Source: Austwickia chelonae (lineage in GTDB: Bacteria > Actinomycetota > Actinomycetes > Actinomycetales > Dermatophilaceae). From it: a DNA stretch of 64,000 nucleotides. Below, in pieces: positions 28,801 to 38,917 of this stretch. Below the pieces are notes generated by a model, which was given only the letters and a program-made list of their open reading frames with translations, ran no database searches and was not told where the DNA came from. The stretch lies in contig NZ_CP031447.1 in NCBI RefSeq assembly GCF_003391095.1, forward strand, positions 1,736,001 to 1,800,000, read 5' to 3'. Each line of letters opens with the position of its first letter. Positions within the stretch are counted from its first letter, which is position 1. Made by a program: the position numbers and the translations under genes.

Positions 28801-30437
28801 AGAAGGTGTATCCCTGGGTGGCCAGGACTCGGCACAGCACACCTGGCGTCGGTCTGATCAGCCCTCCTCCGCATCACGACATCTATTCGATCGAGGACCT
28901 TGCGCAGCTGATCCATGACCTGAAGAATGCAAATCCTCAAGCGAGAATCCATGTCAAGTTGGTTTCCGAGGTCGGTGTCGGAACAGTGGCCACCGGAGTC
29001 AGTAAAGCTCATGCTGACGTAGTGTTGATCTCTGGGCATGACGGCGGCACTGGAGCTTCTCCACTGACCTCCCTCAAACATGCGGGAGCACCCTGGGAGA
29101 TCGGGCTCGCGGAGACTCAGCAGACCCTTGTTCTGAATGGTTTACGTGACCGCATAGTCGTGCAGACCGACGGACAATTGAAGACGGGTAGGGATGTCGT
29201 TGTTGCGGCACTTCTTGGAGCTGAAGAATTCGGTTTCGCAACAGCGCCGCTGGTCGTATCCGGCTGCATCATGATGCGGGTATGCCATAAGGATACCTGT
29301 CCGGTCGGAATAGCAACACAGAACCCGGAACTTCGGCAGCGATATTCCGGAAAACCTGAATTCGTAGAGACCTTCTTCGAATATATCGCCGAAGAGGTTC
29401 GGGAAATACTGGCCGAACTGGGATTCCGGACTCTCGAAGAGGCCATCGGCCAGACCTCAGTTCTTGACGTTCGTCGCGCTGTAGGGCACTGGAAGGCATC
29501 TGGCCTGGACCTGAGCGCTGTACTCGCCGAGGCCGTGCCGCAGGAGGGGCAGTCCCGTCATTGCACGCAAAGTCAGGATCACGGCTTGGAACAAGCTCTT
29601 GACAATGCATTTATTGAACAGGCCTGGGAGGCCATCGAGCATGGTAATCCAGTTCGTATCGAATCCCGAGTGCGGAATGTGAACCGGACTGTGGGCACGA
29701 TGCTAGGCCATCGGATCACCAGAGCTCATCACAAAGGACTCCCGGAGGATACTGTCCAGCTCCATTTGACCGGAGAAGCAGGGCAGTCGCTGGGTGCTTT
29801 CTTGCCGGCAGGCGTGACACTTTCTCTTCATGGAGAGGCAAATGACTATGTCGGGAAGGGTCTTTCTGGGGGGCGGATCGTGGTGCGCCCACCTGAGGAG
29901 ACGACATTTCTGGCTGAAGATAACGTGATCGCAGGAAATGTTATCGGTTACGGGGCCACCAGCGGAGAGATCCTCTTGTGCGGGCAAGCCGGAGAACGTT
30001 TCTGTGTGCGCAACTCAGGTGCAGTCGCAGTCGTTGAAGGTATCGGTGACCACGGTTGTGAATACATGACCGGGGGAACCGTCCTCGTCCTTGGCCCTAT
30101 CGGACGTAATTTCGCTGCCGGAATGTCCGGCGGAAAAGCCTACGTCCTTGACCTGATGGTTGAACGAGTGAACTGTGAACTCGTCGATGTCCTACCGCTG
30201 AGGACAGAGGACCAGGCCTGCGTGGAAGATCTGCTCCGACGTCACGCTGTAGCCACCGGATCATCGGTCGCCACCATGCTCCTCAAGAACTGGCCCGACG
30301 TTCAGAGTCGTTTCTCATTGGTTCTTCCTCGTTCTTACCAACGAGTCCTCGACGTACGTCACGCAGCGGAACTGGAAGGTCTCGACCCCGACGGCTCTCT
30401 CGTGTGGGAGCGAATCATGGAGGTATCCCATGGCTGA
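25890..30437 (+). CDS. gltB: Glutamate synthase (NADPH) large subunit
   Basis: Makes glutamate from 2-oxoglutarate and glutamine with GltD. It has 1515 residues. The N-terminal Ntn glutaminase domain uses the Cys of HDACGVAMV (Cys25 from this ATG), implying removal of a short propeptide. The FMN/synthase domain contains [26 protein letters not shown] and [13 protein letters not shown]. The 3Fe-4S site is [15 protein letters not shown], and the C-terminal GxGxG beta-helix domain includes [13 protein letters not shown]. An ATG eight codons in is an alternative start. It overlaps gltD by 8 nt. Part of the 3' third is visibly AT-richer in codon choice than its surroundings. Confidence 0.97.
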   Translation: MTSRAFSAMPAPTGLYDPSYEHDACGVAMVATLRGTPGHDIVEQALVALRNLDHRGATGADPLVGDGAGILIQVPDAFLRESVTFELPPAGHYAVGTAFLPAAEAERSRTIQQIEKIAAEEGLHVLGWRDVPVREEIIGKVAREVMPHFAQLFVEPAGSDEELTGIAVDRLAFCLRKRSEHEASVYFPSLSARTLVYKGMLTTEQLDDFYPDLHDQRVVTELALVHSRFSTNTFPSWPLAHPYRLIAHNGEINTVRGNRNWMAARESVLASDVIPGDLSRLFPICDPNGSDSASFDEALELLHLGGRSLPHAVLMMIPEAWENHTEMSPQLKAFYEFHSCFMEPWDGPACVTFTDGTLIGAVLDRNGLRPGRYWVTDDGLVVLGSEAGVLEIEPEHIVEKGRLSPGRMFLVDTGAGRIIPDAEIKSALAAEHPYSQWLEAGMVNLADLPEREHILHTPSSVARRQQTFGYTAEELRLILGPMAITGAEALGSMGTDTPIAVLSSRPRLLFDYFTQLFAQVTNPPLDGIREELVTSVSTTVGPELNALDATSRHCRQIVLPFPVIDNDELAKIVHIDAEYDEPGTKTVVVSGLYDVAGGAGAMRQRLEMIFKEVSSAIRRGARYVVLSDRDSTAERAPIPSLLLTAAVHHHLIREKTRTQVGLVVEAGDVREVHHIALLIGYGAAAVNPYLAMETVEDMVRSRAITEITSEKAVANLIKALGKGVLKVMSKMGISTVASYRGAQVFECLGVSDEVIDVYFTGTTSRLGGIGLETIAQEVAARHRVAYPVSGVANAHRELAVGGEYQWRREGEPHLFDPETVFRLQHATRSRRYDLFRQYTARVNDQSTRLMTLRGLFEFVTDGRPPVPIEEVEPVESIVRRFSTGAMSYGSISKEAHETLAVAMNRIGGKSNTGEGGEDVDRLLDPVRRSAIKQVASGRFGVTSHYLTESDDIQIKMAQGAKPGEGGQLPGQKVYPWVARTRHSTPGVGLISPPPHHDIYSIEDLAQLIHDLKNANPQARIHVKLVSEVGVGTVATGVSKAHADVVLISGHDGGTGASPLTSLKHAGAPWEIGLAETQQTLVLNGLRDRIVVQTDGQLKTGRDVVVAALLGAEEFGFATAPLVVSGCIMMRVCHKDTCPVGIATQNPELRQRYSGKPEFVETFFEYIAEEVREILAELGFRTLEEAIGQTSVLDVRRAVGHWKASGLDLSAVLAEAVPQEGQSRHCTQSQDHGLEQALDNAFIEQAWEAIEHGNPVRIESRVRNVNRTVGTMLGHRITRAHHKGLPEDTVQLHLTGEAGQSLGAFLPAGVTLSLHGEANDYVGKGLSGGRIVVRPPEETTFLAEDNVIAGNVIGYGATSGEILLCGQAGERFCVRNSGAVAVVEGIGDHGCEYMTGGTVLVLGPIGRNFAAGMSGGKAYVLDLMVERVNCELVDVLPLRTEDQACVEDLLRRHAVATGSSVATMLLKNWPDVQSRFSLVLPRSYQRVLDVRHAAELEGLDPDGSLVWERIMEVSHG

Positions 30438-31887
30438 CCCCCAGGGCTTTCTGACCCATCGTGAACGTAAGCTCCCTCTACGTCGCCCAGTTCCTATCCG
30501 CCTGATGGACTGGCGCGAGGTCTATGAGCCGCAGGACGCGGAGGAGCTCAAGACGCAAGCAGGGCGCTGCATGGACTGCGGTATTCCGTTCTGTCACAGC
30601 GGATGCCCCCTGGGAAACATCATCCCGGAGTGGAACGACCTGGCCTGGCGTGGGCGCTGGGGCGACGGCATCGAACGTCTCCATGCCACGAACAACTTCC
30701 CCGAGTTCACCGGCCGACTATGTCCTGCGCCTTGTGAGAGCTCCTGTGTCCTAGGCATCAATCAACCTGCCGTGACCATCAAACAGGTCGAAGTCACCAC
30801 TATCGAACGTGCTTTCGACGACGGTCGAGTCACGCCGCTTCCACCGGAAAGGCTGTCCGGGCGTACTGTCGCAGTCATCGGATCCGGCCCGGCAGGATTG
30901 GCTGTGGCGCAGCAGCTGACCCGGGCGGGACACACCGTCGCCGTCTTCGAGCGGGCCGACAAGGCAGGGGGACTGCTGCGCTATGGCATTCCTGAGTTCA
31001 AGATGGAGAAGAGCGTCCTCGATCGTCGGTTGGCGCAGATGCGAGCCGAGGGAACCCGTTTCCGTACGGGCGTGAACATCGGAGAGGACATCACCGGGCA
31101 AGAACTCCGCAAGCGTTATGACGCAGTCGTCCTGGCGACAGGATCTACGATCCCCAGGGATCTGGACATCCCAGGCAGACAGAGCCAAGGGGTGGTCCAA
31201 GCGATGGCCTACCTTCCCCAGGCCAACCGGGCTGCACTCGGTCAACCAGTCGAGGGCCAGATCGTCGCCACCGGCAAGGACGTGGTCGTGATCGGAGGAG
31301 GCGACACCGGAGCGGACTGCATCGGCACTGCGCTGCGGCAGGGGGCCAGATCGGTGACCAGCTTGGAGATCATGCCGCAGCCCCCGGTGGAACGAGCATC
31401 CGCCCATCCCTGGCCGACCTACCCCGTTCTCTTCCGGGTCGCCAGCGCACACGAAGAAGGTGGCGAACGTCTCTACGCCGTGAACACCAAGGAGTTCGTG
31501 AACGACGAAGACGGCGAACTCCGAGCCCTCAAGCTGAGCGAGGTGCAGCTGGAGAACGGTGTCTTCCATGAGGTCGCTGGGACGGAAAGGGAGATCCCGG
31601 CCCAACTGGTTCTGTTGGCGATGGGGTTCACCGGGCCGGAAACGGACAGTGTGGTCGCCCAGCTCGCTCTCGATGTCGACGCCCGTGGGCAGGTGCTCAG
31701 AGATCGGAACTACATGAGTACTGTGCCCGGGGTCTTCGTCGCCGGGGACTGTGGCCGCGGACAATCCCTCATCGTGTGGGCCATCGCCGAAGGTCGCGCC
31801 TGCGCTCATGGGGTCGACGAATGGTTGACCGGTTCATCGGTGCTCCCGCGTCCGGTCGAACCCACGGACCGCCCGTTGACAGTATGA
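30430..31887 (+). CDS. gltD: Glutamate synthase (NADPH) small subunit
   Basis: The FAD/NADPH electron-input subunit of glutamate synthase. It has 485 residues. N-terminal 4Fe-4S Cys clusters are in [17 protein letters not shown] and [10 protein letters not shown]. The first dinucleotide fold is [15 protein letters not shown] with [13 protein letters not shown], the second is [14 protein letters not shown], and a C-terminal FAD block is [18 protein letters not shown]. The gene overlaps gltB, so the two subunits are translationally coupled. 131 bp separate it from pyk. Confidence 0.97.
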   Translation: MADPQGFLTHRERKLPLRRPVPIRLMDWREVYEPQDAEELKTQAGRCMDCGIPFCHSGCPLGNIIPEWNDLAWRGRWGDGIERLHATNNFPEFTGRLCPAPCESSCVLGINQPAVTIKQVEVTTIERAFDDGRVTPLPPERLSGRTVAVIGSGPAGLAVAQQLTRAGHTVAVFERADKAGGLLRYGIPEFKMEKSVLDRRLAQMRAEGTRFRTGVNIGEDITGQELRKRYDAVVLATGSTIPRDLDIPGRQSQGVVQAMAYLPQANRAALGQPVEGQIVATGKDVVVIGGGDTGADCIGTALRQGARSVTSLEIMPQPPVERASAHPWPTYPVLFRVASAHEEGGERLYAVNTKEFVNDEDGELRALKLSEVQLENGVFHEVAGTEREIPAQLVLLAMGFTGPETDSVVAQLALDVDARGQVLRDRNYMSTVPGVFVAGDCGRGQSLIVWAIAEGRACAHGVDEWLTGSSVLPRPVEPTDRPLTV

Positions 31888-32005
31888 CCGTAGAAGTAGG
31901 CCGTTAAGCGCTCGCCAGGAGGGACTTCGCCTGTCGGCGTAGCACTTTCAAGGGGATCGACGGCCTCGTCCGGTCCGTTGGTCAGAACGATCTACGGAGC
32001 AGTCG

Positions 32006-32011
32006 TAGAAT
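32006..32011 (+). promoter_or_regulatory. Candidate leaderless -10 (TAGAAT) of pyk
   Basis: TAGAAT ends 7 nt before the ATG at 32019. The in-frame ATG at 32010 would start inside the hexamer. Confidence 0.5.
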
Positions 32012-32018
32012 GGAATTC

Positions 32019-33437
32019 ATGCGTCGCGCCAAAATCGTTTGCACCATCGGACCTGCCGTCGATTCCCCTGAGAAAATCCGTGCCCTCGTCGACGCGGGCA
32101 TGGATGTTGCCCGCATCAACCGGTCTCACGGCTCCTACGAAGACGCCGAACGTCACATCGCCTTGGTGCGACGTGCGGCAGAGCAGGCCGGCCGTCAGGT
32201 CGGCGTGCTTGTAGACCTGCAAGGCCCCAAGATCCGTACTGGTCGGTTCGCCACCGGACCGGTCCTGCTGAACGAAGGTGATCAGTTCACGATCACCATC
32301 GATGACATTGAAGGTGATGGAGAGCGCGTCTCCACCACGTTCAAAGGCTTGACCGGGGACGTGCGGGCAGGTGACACACTCCTCGTCGATGACGGCAAGA
32401 TCACGCTTCGTGCTGTCGAGGTCACCCCGACCGACGTCGTGACCGAGGTGGTCGAGGGCGGCACCATCTCCAACAACAAGGGCATCAACCTGCCTGGCGT
32501 TCCAGTCAGCGTTCCTGCTCTCTCGGAGAAGGACGAAGAAGACCTTCGGTGGGCGCTGCGCATCGGCGCTGACTGGATCGCGCTCTCCTTCGTCCGTGAC
32601 GCCCGCGATGTCATCCGCTGCCACGAGATCATGGAAGACGAACAGGTACGTCGTCCGGTTCTCGCCAAGGTTGAGAAACCTCAGGCTGTCGCTAATTTGG
32701 CGGAGATCATCCGTGCTTTCGACGGCATCATGGTCGCTCGAGGCGACCTCGGTGTGGAGATGCCGCTGGAAGAAGTGCCGCTCGTCCAGAAGCAAGCCAT
32801 CGCGTTGGCTCGTCGCGAGGCCAAGCCGGTCATCGTCGCCACTCAGGTGCTCGAGTCGATGATCGACAACAGTCGCCCGACCCGCGCAGAAGCGAGCGAC
32901 TGCGCCAATGCCGTGCTCGACGGTGCGGACGCGATCATGCTTTCCGGCGAGACCAGCGTGGGATCTTGGCCGATCAACGCGGTCAAGACCATGGCCAGGA
33001 TCATCGAGAACACAGAGGACCACGGGCTTTCCCGCATCCCTCCGCTGGGTACTGAGCCCTCCACGGTAGGCGGCGCTGTGACGGCGGCCGCAGCACGGAT
33101 CGGGAATTCCCTTCAGGCCAAGTACCTGGTCTGTTTCACCTCGTCCGGTGACTCGGCCCGACGGATGTCTCGGGTACGTTCCGGTCTGCCGATGCTCGCT
33201 TTCACCACTGATGCGGAGACAGCACGTCGTCTGACCCTGACGTGGGGCATTCGGGCTTTCATCGTTCCACAGTTCAGCCACATGTCGACCATGGTCGAAG
33301 CTGTCGACCAGGCGCTCCTCGCAGAAGGGGTCGTAACTCAAGGGGACGTCCTCGTTGTGGTCGCAGGTCGCCCTTTCGGTGTGAGCGGCACCACGAACTC
33401 CTTGCGGGTGCATGTCGTGGGAAGCCTCGATAGCTGA
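32019..33437 (+). CDS. pyk: Pyruvate kinase
   Basis: Converts phosphoenolpyruvate and ADP to pyruvate and ATP. It has 472 residues from the ATG at 32019 (MRRAKIVCTIGPA), which matches family N-termini better than the ATG three codons earlier. Present are RINRSHGSYED (nucleotide/K+ site), DLQGPKIRTG, the active-site signature AKVEKPQAVANL, the metal-site MVARGDLGVEMP, and SGETSVGSWPINAVKTM. The C-terminal allosteric domain is complete. It is followed by a hairpin and then tRNA-Leu. Confidence 0.97.
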   Translation: MRRAKIVCTIGPAVDSPEKIRALVDAGMDVARINRSHGSYEDAERHIALVRRAAEQAGRQVGVLVDLQGPKIRTGRFATGPVLLNEGDQFTITIDDIEGDGERVSTTFKGLTGDVRAGDTLLVDDGKITLRAVEVTPTDVVTEVVEGGTISNNKGINLPGVPVSVPALSEKDEEDLRWALRIGADWIALSFVRDARDVIRCHEIMEDEQVRRPVLAKVEKPQAVANLAEIIRAFDGIMVARGDLGVEMPLEEVPLVQKQAIALARREAKPVIVATQVLESMIDNSRPTRAEASDCANAVLDGADAIMLSGETSVGSWPINAVKTMARIIENTEDHGLSRIPPLGTEPSTVGGAVTAAAARIGNSLQAKYLVCFTSSGDSARRMSRVRSGLPMLAFTTDAETARRLTLTWGIRAFIVPQFSHMSTMVEAVDQALLAEGVVTQGDVLVVVAGRPFGVSGTTNSLRVHVVGSLDS

Positions 33438-33452
33438 TCGATGTCATGAGGT

Positions 33453-33482
33453 AACGGCCCGGTCGATGAGGCCCGGGCCGTT
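33453..33482 (+). terminator. Hairpin after pyk
   Basis: A perfect 10-bp GC-rich stem (AACGGCCCGG with CCGGGCCGTT) has a 10-nt loop, 16 nt after the stop. No T tract follows. Confidence 0.6.
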
Positions 33483-33525
33483 GCCCAGACATCGACCTCG
33501 TGCACGCGGCACCGTAAGAGTGACG

Positions 33526-33531
33526 TATAGT
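33526..33531 (+). promoter_or_regulatory. Candidate -10 (TATAGT) of tRNA-Leu
   Basis: TATAGT ends 10 nt before the mature tRNA 5' end. A matching -35 is not obvious. Confidence 0.4.
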
Positions 33532-33541
33532 GGGCGGGCAC

Positions 33542-33624
33542 GCCGGGATGGTGGAATGGCAGACACGGAGCACTCAAAATGCTTTGACCGAAAGGTCGTG
33601 CGGGTTCAAGTCCCGCTCCCGGCA
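33542..33624 (+). tRNA. tRNA-Leu (anticodon CAA)
   Basis: Complete class II cloverleaf of 83 nt. The acceptor GCCGGGA pairs with TCCCGGC and the discriminator is A. The anticodon stem GAGCA/TGCTT encloses CTCAAAA with CAA at 33575-33577 (reads UUG). A long variable arm has a GACC-GAAA-GGTC hairpin, and the T arm is GCGGG-TTCAAGT-CCCGC. The 3' CCA is not encoded. The D arm carries the expected tRNA-Leu pattern (GTGGAATGGCAGACACG). Confidence 0.96.
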
Positions 33625-33684
33625 CTCTTCAAGCTTTAACGGCACGCTTTGTGGGTGCGCTCTTTACCCCTACGGGACTGTTTT

Positions 33685-33699
33685 CCGAACGCCGTTCGG
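33685..33699 (+). terminator. Weak hairpin after tRNA-Leu
   Basis: A 6-bp stem CCGAAC-gcc-GTTCGG is followed directly by a second inverted repeat, GGCAGGAA-gt-TTCCTGCC (33698-33715), overlapping by two bases. The two may be alternative structures. Termination of the tRNA transcript is the simplest reading. Confidence 0.4.
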
Positions 33700-33734
33700 C
33701 AGGAAGTTTCCTGCCCTGAGAGGCGATGCCGGTC

Positions 33735-33762
33735 TTGATGCCTGGCCGGACGCCTCTAGGAT
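33735..33762 (+). promoter_or_regulatory. Promoter of pdtaR (TTGATG-N16-TAGGAT)
   Basis: Both hexamers are present. The -10 ends 6 nt before the GTG start at 33769, which implies a leaderless message. Confidence 0.5.
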
Positions 33763-33768
33763 GTTTTC

Positions 33769-34440
33769 GTGACCGACACACCTTCCAATCCCATCCCCAC
33801 ACCACCGCCGTCTGCTGCAGCCACTACAGAGCCTGCAGCAGAGAAACCATCCGGACTGCTGCGAGTCGTCGTCGCCGAAGACGAGGCACTCATCCGGCTG
33901 GATCTGGCAGAAATGCTCACCGACAGCGGGTACGAGGTAGTCGGTCAAGCCAGCGACGGAGAGCATGCACTCGAGCTATCTCGTCAGCATCGTCCAGATC
34001 TTGTCATCTTGGACGTCAAGATGCCTGTCATGGACGGCATCACTGCTGCTGAGGTCATCGGTAAGGAACGGATCGCTCCTTGCGTCATGTTGACCGCGTT
34101 CAGCGACCGTGACCTGGTTGAGCGCGCTCGTGACGCTGGAGTCATGGCTTACGTGGTGAAGCCCTTCACCATTGACGATCTGCGTCCTGCTCTCGACATC
34201 GCGCGCTCACGTTGGGTCGAGCTCCATGCACTCGAAGCTGAGATCGCAGACCTCGGAGAGCGACTGGAGACCCGGAAGGCTGTCGACCGCGCCAAAGGCG
34301 TGTTGATGGAGCAAATGGGGCTCACAGAGTCGGAGGCCTTCCGATGGATCCAGAAGACGGCCATGGACCGCAGGCTTGGAATGCGTGAGGTCGCTCAGCT
34401 GGTCGTCGACGGTCTGCCCGGCGGTAAGAAGAAGCGCTGA
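33769..34440 (+). CDS. pdtaR: Response regulator with ANTAR RNA-binding domain (PdtaR type)
   Basis: A two-domain antiterminator regulator of 223 residues. A Pro/Ala-rich N-terminal extension of ~30 residues precedes the receiver domain. The acidic pocket is in VVVAEDEALIRLD, the phosphoacceptor Asp is in LVILDVKMPVMDG, and the conserved Lys is in YVVKPF. A coiled segment leads to the ANTAR domain (RKAVDRAKGVLMEQMGLTESEAFRWIQ). In other actinobacteria PdtaR is phosphorylated by the kinase PdtaS and binds paired hairpins in target mRNAs. No kinase gene is adjacent. The position between tRNA-Leu/pyk and polA is a conserved actinobacterial context. Confidence 0.92.
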   Translation: MTDTPSNPIPTPPPSAAATTEPAAEKPSGLLRVVVAEDEALIRLDLAEMLTDSGYEVVGQASDGEHALELSRQHRPDLVILDVKMPVMDGITAAEVIGKERIAPCVMLTAFSDRDLVERARDAGVMAYVVKPFTIDDLRPALDIARSRWVELHALEAEIADLGERLETRKAVDRAKGVLMEQMGLTESEAFRWIQKTAMDRRLGMREVAQLVVDGLPGGKKKR

Positions 34441-34458
34441 CCGGACATCGCTTTTCCT

Positions 34459-34498
34459 GGTGTGTGTCGGGCCTACGCCGGTAGGTCCGACACACACC
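34459..34498. terminator. Bidirectional terminator between pdtaR and the thioesterase gene
   Basis: An 18-bp stem with one G-T wobble (GGTGTGTGTCGG...CCTAC with its complement) is closed by a GCCG tetraloop and lies between convergent stops. Confidence 0.8.
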
Positions 34499-34533
34499 TA
34501 CCGCGCATACCAGAAGAGGCACCCCCGGGCAGG

Positions 34534-34977
34534 TCAACCCTTTTGGTCCTTCTCCGTCCGCGGTTGAACAAGCATGCAGGACAGTCTGGCTGTACACACC
34601 AAATGTTGGAGGTCGTCCTCGATCTGGATGGCATAGGTCGCGAGGCTGCTACCGGCATGAAGCGGAGTTGCGACCGCGCGCACCGACCCTGACTTGACGG
34701 CGCGATGATGAGAACAGCTCAGCTCCACCCCGACAGCGATTCGCCGGTGTCTGGAAGCGTGATGAGCGGCTGCGATGGACCCGACCGTCTCCGCGAGAGC
34801 CGCATTGGCACCCCCGTGCAACAACCCGTAAGGCTGTCGGTTGGGAGCAACCGGCATCGTGGCGACACATCGTTCTGATGAGGCCTCGACGATTTCGATA
34901 CCCATCGCTCCGAGAAGTGTCTCCTCCAAGGGGAGGAGCTCCTGCGAACCCTCAGATCGTGGTGAGGAAGCACTCAT
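34534..34977 (-). CDS. PaaI family hotdog-fold thioesterase
   Basis: A 147-residue single hotdog domain. The active-site region reads NRQPYGLLHGGANAALAETVGS, with the HGG loop and downstream acidic residue typical of PaaI/YbdB-type acyl-CoA thioesterases. The start at 34977 has GGAGGAG 5 nt upstream; the nine extra upstream codons lack one. It probably hydrolyses an aryl- or hydroxyaryl-CoA, but the substrate cannot be read from sequence. Standing divergently beside polA is a common actinobacterial arrangement and says little about function. Confidence 0.9.
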   Translation of the reverse strand: MSASSPRSEGSQELLPLEETLLGAMGIEIVEASSERCVATMPVAPNRQPYGLLHGGANAALAETVGSIAAAHHASRHRRIAVGVELSCSHHRAVKSGSVRAVATPLHAGSSLATYAIQIEDDLQHLVCTARLSCMLVQPRTEKDQKG

Positions 34978-35068
34978 CCTGTCTCCTCCGTCATGAGCGA
35001 ACACCCCACAGAACAGATTCGCCGGTCGGCGCCTCAGAAGGACCTTCGCAGTTGTCAGCTGGTAGGCC

Positions 35069-35074
35069 TAGGCT
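35069..35074 (+). promoter_or_regulatory. Candidate leaderless -10 (TAGGCT) of polA
   Basis: TAGGCT ends 7 nt before the GTG at 35082. TTCGCA 18 bp upstream may be a weak -35. Confidence 0.45.
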
Positions 35075-35081
35075 GCCACAT

Positions 35082-37754
35082 GTGAACCGACTCCTTCTCC
35101 TCGACGGACATTCGCTCGCCTACCGAGCTTTCTTCGCGCTGCCCGCAGAGAACTTCGCCACCAGCACAGGGCAACACACCAATGCTGTCTACGGGTTCAC
35201 CTCGATGCTGATCAACCTGCTTCGCACAGAGGAACCCTCGCATCTCGCGGTCGCCTTCGACCTGTCCCGGGAGACCTTCCGGGCGAAGGAGTATCCGGAA
35301 TACAAAGCCGGACGTGCGCAGACTCCCGAAGAATTCCGCGGCCAGGTCGAGTTGATCCAGGAAGTCTTGGATGCCCTGGGCGTTCCTCATATCCAGGTCG
35401 AAGCTTTCGAAGCCGACGACATCATCGCCACCTTGGCCGCCTCCGCGTCGACGCAGAGCATGGAGACGCTGATCGTCTCCGGTGACCGAGACGCGCTGCA
35501 GCTGGTCGATGAGAGCACCACGCTGCTCTACCCGATCAAGGGAGTTTCTGAACTAGCCCGAATGACTCCTCAAGCGGTCACCGAGAAATATGGGGTTGCA
35601 CCCGATCGGTACAGCGACCTGGCGGCATTGGTCGGCGAATCAGCTGACAACCTTCCGGGTGTTCCCGGAGTAGGACCCAAAACCGCTGCGAAATGGTTGG
35701 GAAAGTACGGGGATCTCACCGGGGTCCTCGACGCGGCACAGGCTGGACAGATCAAGGGAAAGGTCGCAGACAGCCTTCGTGCGCACCTGGACGAGGTCCG
35801 GAGGAACCGTCGGCTGAACCAGTTGGTCCGTGAAGTGGCACTTCCAGTGAGCCTCGACCAGACGGTCCGCCGTCCTTGGGACCGGGAAAAGGTACACCAG
35901 GTCTTCGACAGTCTCGAGTTCAGAGTGCTGCGGGACCGGCTTTTCGCCACACTTCCAGGCTCTGAACCTGTCAGTGAGAAAGCCGCGGAAGTCAAGGGAA
36001 AAGCTCTTGACAGTGCCGAGGTGGCCTCTTGGCTGGCGCGCCATGGGAACGCGGAACGTATCGGTGTCGTCGTAGTCGGTTCCTGGGCCAGAGGGCAAGG
36101 AGACGCGGACGCCATAGCTTTGTCCACCTCTACCGAAGCGGCCTATATCGACCTGACCACTTTGGACCCGGACGGTGACGCAGCTCTGGCCAACTGGCTG
36201 GCGGATCAGGTCAAAGCCAAGTGCCTGCACGAGGCGAAACCTCAGATTCATGCGCTCGCTTCACGCGGGTACGAGTTGGCCGGAATCGTCCACGACACTG
36301 CGCTGGCCGCCTATCTCGTCCGACCGGACCAGCGCTCGTACGATCTCGCAGACCTGGTAGTGCGTCATCTCCAGCGGGAGCTACATACAGAAGAGAAAAC
36401 GGCGCAACAGGGGATGCTCGACTTCGTCACGGATCAGGGGGAGGCCGTGCAGGAGACGATGCAACGAGCCAGGGCAGTCTTGGACCTCGCCTCAGCGTTG
36501 GACACTGTCCTGGCCGAGACCGAGAGTCTTCAGCTGCTGTCGGACATCGAGCTACCTACGGTTCCGGTCTTGACCCGGATGGAGTCGATCGGCATCGCCG
36601 TTGACCGGTCTGTCCTGTCCGATCTCGAATCCGAGTTCGCCGAGAAACTTGCTGCAGCTCAAGGGGACGCCTGGTCCGCCAATGATGGAGAAGAAGTCAA
36701 CCTGGGGTCACCCAAGCAGCTTCAGGTGGTGCTCTTCGAGAAGAAGGGGCTTCCTCGAACCCGGAAGACCAAAACCGGTTATACGACAGACGCAGAAGCG
36801 CTCACCGATCTTTTCGCTAAGACCGGTGACCCTTTCCTTGAGGCGCTCCTTCGGCACCGTGATGCAGCGAAGCTTCGAGTCACTGTCGAAGGGCTGCTCA
36901 AAGCAGTTGCCGATGATGGCCGGATCCATACCACCTACATGCAGACGATCGCCGCGACCGGCCGGCTCTCTTCGACAGATCCGAATCTGCAGAACATCCC
37001 GATCCGGACCGAGGAAGGGCGCCGTATCAGGTCGGCTTTCGTGGTCGGAGAGGGATTCGCCTCGTTGATGTCTGCGGATTACAGCCAGATCGAGATGCGG
37101 ATCATGGCACATATGTCCCAGGACGAAGGTTTGATCACAGCCTATCGGTCGGGGGAAGACCTGCATCGTTTCGTCGGGGCTCGAGTCTTCGACGTCCGAC
37201 CTGAGCAGGTGACCAGCGCCATGCGTGCCAAGGTGAAGGCGATGAGTTACGGGCTTGCCTACGGTCTGTCGGCCTTTGGGCTGTCCAAACAGCTGTCGAT
37301 CTCCACGGTCGAGGCGAACTCCCTGATGGATGCCTATTTCTCCCGTTTCGGGGGAGTGCGCGACTATCTGCAGTCGGTGGTCGACACCGCTCGTAGACAG
37401 GGATATACCGAAACGATGATGGGCCGCCGACGGTACCTTCCAGATCTGATGTCCACGAACCGACAACGTCGGGAGATGGCAGAACGGATGGCGTTGAACG
37501 CGCCTATCCAGGGATCAGCCGCCGATGTCATGAAATCAGCCATGCTCAAGGTCGACAGCGCGCTCCGACAGGAGGAGCTGTCCTCACGCATTCTGCTGCA
37601 GGTGCACGACGAACTCGTCCTGGAAGTGGCGGCAGGGGAGGAGCGCAAGGTCGAAGAGCTGGTCCGCCGTGAGATGGGCTCGGCGGCTGCACTTGATGTG
37701 CCCTTGGAGGTCAACGTCGGATCAGGGCGGAGCTGGTTCGATGCTGAGCACTGA
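35082..37754 (+). CDS. polA: DNA polymerase I
   Basis: Repair and Okazaki-fragment polymerase with 890 residues. It begins MNRLLLLDGHSLAYRAFFAL. The 5' nuclease domain shows VAFDLSRETFRAKEYPEYKAGR, EADDIIATLA and GVPGVGPKTAAKW. The middle 3'-5' exonuclease-like domain lacks the Asp-x-Glu metal motif, as in mycobacterial PolA, so proofreading is unlikely. The polymerase domain shows TGRLSSTDPNLQNIP, the motif A ADYSQIEMRIMAH, the O-helix RAKVKAMSYGLAYGLS, and motif C VHDELVLEV. The GTG at 35082 was chosen by homology and the leaderless -10; the frame is open 68 codons further upstream. Confidence 0.96.
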   Translation: MNRLLLLDGHSLAYRAFFALPAENFATSTGQHTNAVYGFTSMLINLLRTEEPSHLAVAFDLSRETFRAKEYPEYKAGRAQTPEEFRGQVELIQEVLDALGVPHIQVEAFEADDIIATLAASASTQSMETLIVSGDRDALQLVDESTTLLYPIKGVSELARMTPQAVTEKYGVAPDRYSDLAALVGESADNLPGVPGVGPKTAAKWLGKYGDLTGVLDAAQAGQIKGKVADSLRAHLDEVRRNRRLNQLVREVALPVSLDQTVRRPWDREKVHQVFDSLEFRVLRDRLFATLPGSEPVSEKAAEVKGKALDSAEVASWLARHGNAERIGVVVVGSWARGQGDADAIALSTSTEAAYIDLTTLDPDGDAALANWLADQVKAKCLHEAKPQIHALASRGYELAGIVHDTALAAYLVRPDQRSYDLADLVVRHLQRELHTEEKTAQQGMLDFVTDQGEAVQETMQRARAVLDLASALDTVLAETESLQLLSDIELPTVPVLTRMESIGIAVDRSVLSDLESEFAEKLAAAQGDAWSANDGEEVNLGSPKQLQVVLFEKKGLPRTRKTKTGYTTDAEALTDLFAKTGDPFLEALLRHRDAAKLRVTVEGLLKAVADDGRIHTTYMQTIAATGRLSSTDPNLQNIPIRTEEGRRIRSAFVVGEGFASLMSADYSQIEMRIMAHMSQDEGLITAYRSGEDLHRFVGARVFDVRPEQVTSAMRAKVKAMSYGLAYGLSAFGLSKQLSISTVEANSLMDAYFSRFGGVRDYLQSVVDTARRQGYTETMMGRRRYLPDLMSTNRQRREMAERMALNAPIQGSAADVMKSAMLKVDSALRQEELSSRILLQVHDELVLEVAAGEERKVEELVRREMGSAAALDVPLEVNVGSGRSWFDAEH

Positions 37755-37808
37755 TTCCGGGACGGCGCACCGGCAGAGATCAGGGCGGAAGAGAACCTTT
37801 GCTGCCAG

Positions 37809-38843
37809 TCACACTCCGATGGCTGCCAATCGGCGGGCGAGGAAACGGGTACGTGTCTCATTGGCGTCCTGAGCCAGCCTCGTGTGCGGAGCCATCTCGG
37901 AGAATCCGTGCCAACCGCCGGCCCATAGGTGCATCTCGGTGGGGACACCCGCTCCGATGAGGGCGGTTCCAAAAGCCAGGACGTCATCCCGGAAGAGGTC
38001 TTCAGTACCGACATCGAGAAAAGTGGGAGGGAGCCCCCGGAGAACCTCGGGTCGGTCTACAGCCCTGCCTGGTGCCGCATAAAAGGAGATCTCGTCGCGG
38101 GGTGCTCCCGACCCGAGGTAGGACTCCCACGCCGTACATGAGCTCACTCGGTCCCAAACTCCGGAGTCCATGTGTTCGAAGGTGGACGGTCGATGATGCC
38201 GATCGTCCAGCATCGCATCTTGCAAGATTTGGCATCCGGGTGGTGGAAGACCCAAGTCCCGAACCTGTAGCGAGAAGGAGGCCGCTAGGCAGGCACCAGC
38301 GCTCACCCCGAAGACACCGGAACGAGAACGGCTGATGCCGAGGTCGTCGGCATGTTCGTGCATCCATGACCAGACAGCGGTCACATCTTCCAATGCGGCC
38401 GGGTGGCGATACTCAGGCGCCAGCCGGTATCCGACGGAGACCACGACCACGCCGAGCCGCTCGACCCATCGGGCAAGCGCCGGAGTTCCGCTGTAAGCGG
38501 TGCCGGTGACCATGCCTCCACCGTGACATGCCAGGACCACCGGTCTGGGGCCGGTGTACGGGGTCGTCGGCCAGAGAATGACGACAGGGACTTCAGGGTG
38601 ATCTCCACAGGCTGGGACAAGTCGTTCTTCCGGCCACACATGTCCGGAACGTCGAAGACTCTCCGGTTCAGGACGCCATTGATCGCTCAGCATGCGTAGA
38701 CGCGGGATGTCCTCAGGACGGAGGCTGTGTTCGTCGACCGATCCTTGAGCGGCCAAGGGTGCCAGCTCAGGGTCGTAACACGGGGCGCGCCGGGCAGCCA
38801 ACTGTTCGGAGCTGAGTTCCTGTGATGCCCGCGTGGTCGTCAT
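37809..38843 (-). CDS. Alpha/beta hydrolase, HSL-type esterase
   Basis: A 344-residue hydrolase of the hormone-sensitive-lipase class. The oxyanion motif is CHGGGMVTGT, the nucleophile is in GVSAGACLA, the acid is in DVGTEDLF and the His in GWHGFSE. YRLAPEYRHPAALED is the classic HSL block after the oxyanion loop. The start at 38843 was chosen because everything upstream overlaps fhs. It lies 74 bp downstream of fhs on the same strand. The substrate is probably a small acyl ester or N-acyl compound, but I cannot say which. It converges with polA and I see no strong terminator between them. Confidence 0.88.
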   Translation of the reverse strand: MTTTRASQELSSEQLAARRAPCYDPELAPLAAQGSVDEHSLRPEDIPRLRMLSDQWRPEPESLRRSGHVWPEERLVPACGDHPEVPVVILWPTTPYTGPRPVVLACHGGGMVTGTAYSGTPALARWVERLGVVVVSVGYRLAPEYRHPAALEDVTAVWSWMHEHADDLGISRSRSGVFGVSAGACLAASFSLQVRDLGLPPPGCQILQDAMLDDRHHRPSTFEHMDSGVWDRVSSCTAWESYLGSGAPRDEISFYAAPGRAVDRPEVLRGLPPTFLDVGTEDLFRDDVLAFGTALIGAGVPTEMHLWAGGWHGFSEMAPHTRLAQDANETRTRFLARRLAAIGV

Positions 38844-38917
38844 CCGTCCATGCTGCCGCAGACCTGGGTCGAGGCCACGGCAGCGAGTCCGTGACAGCGC
38901 GGATCTGCGGCAGATGG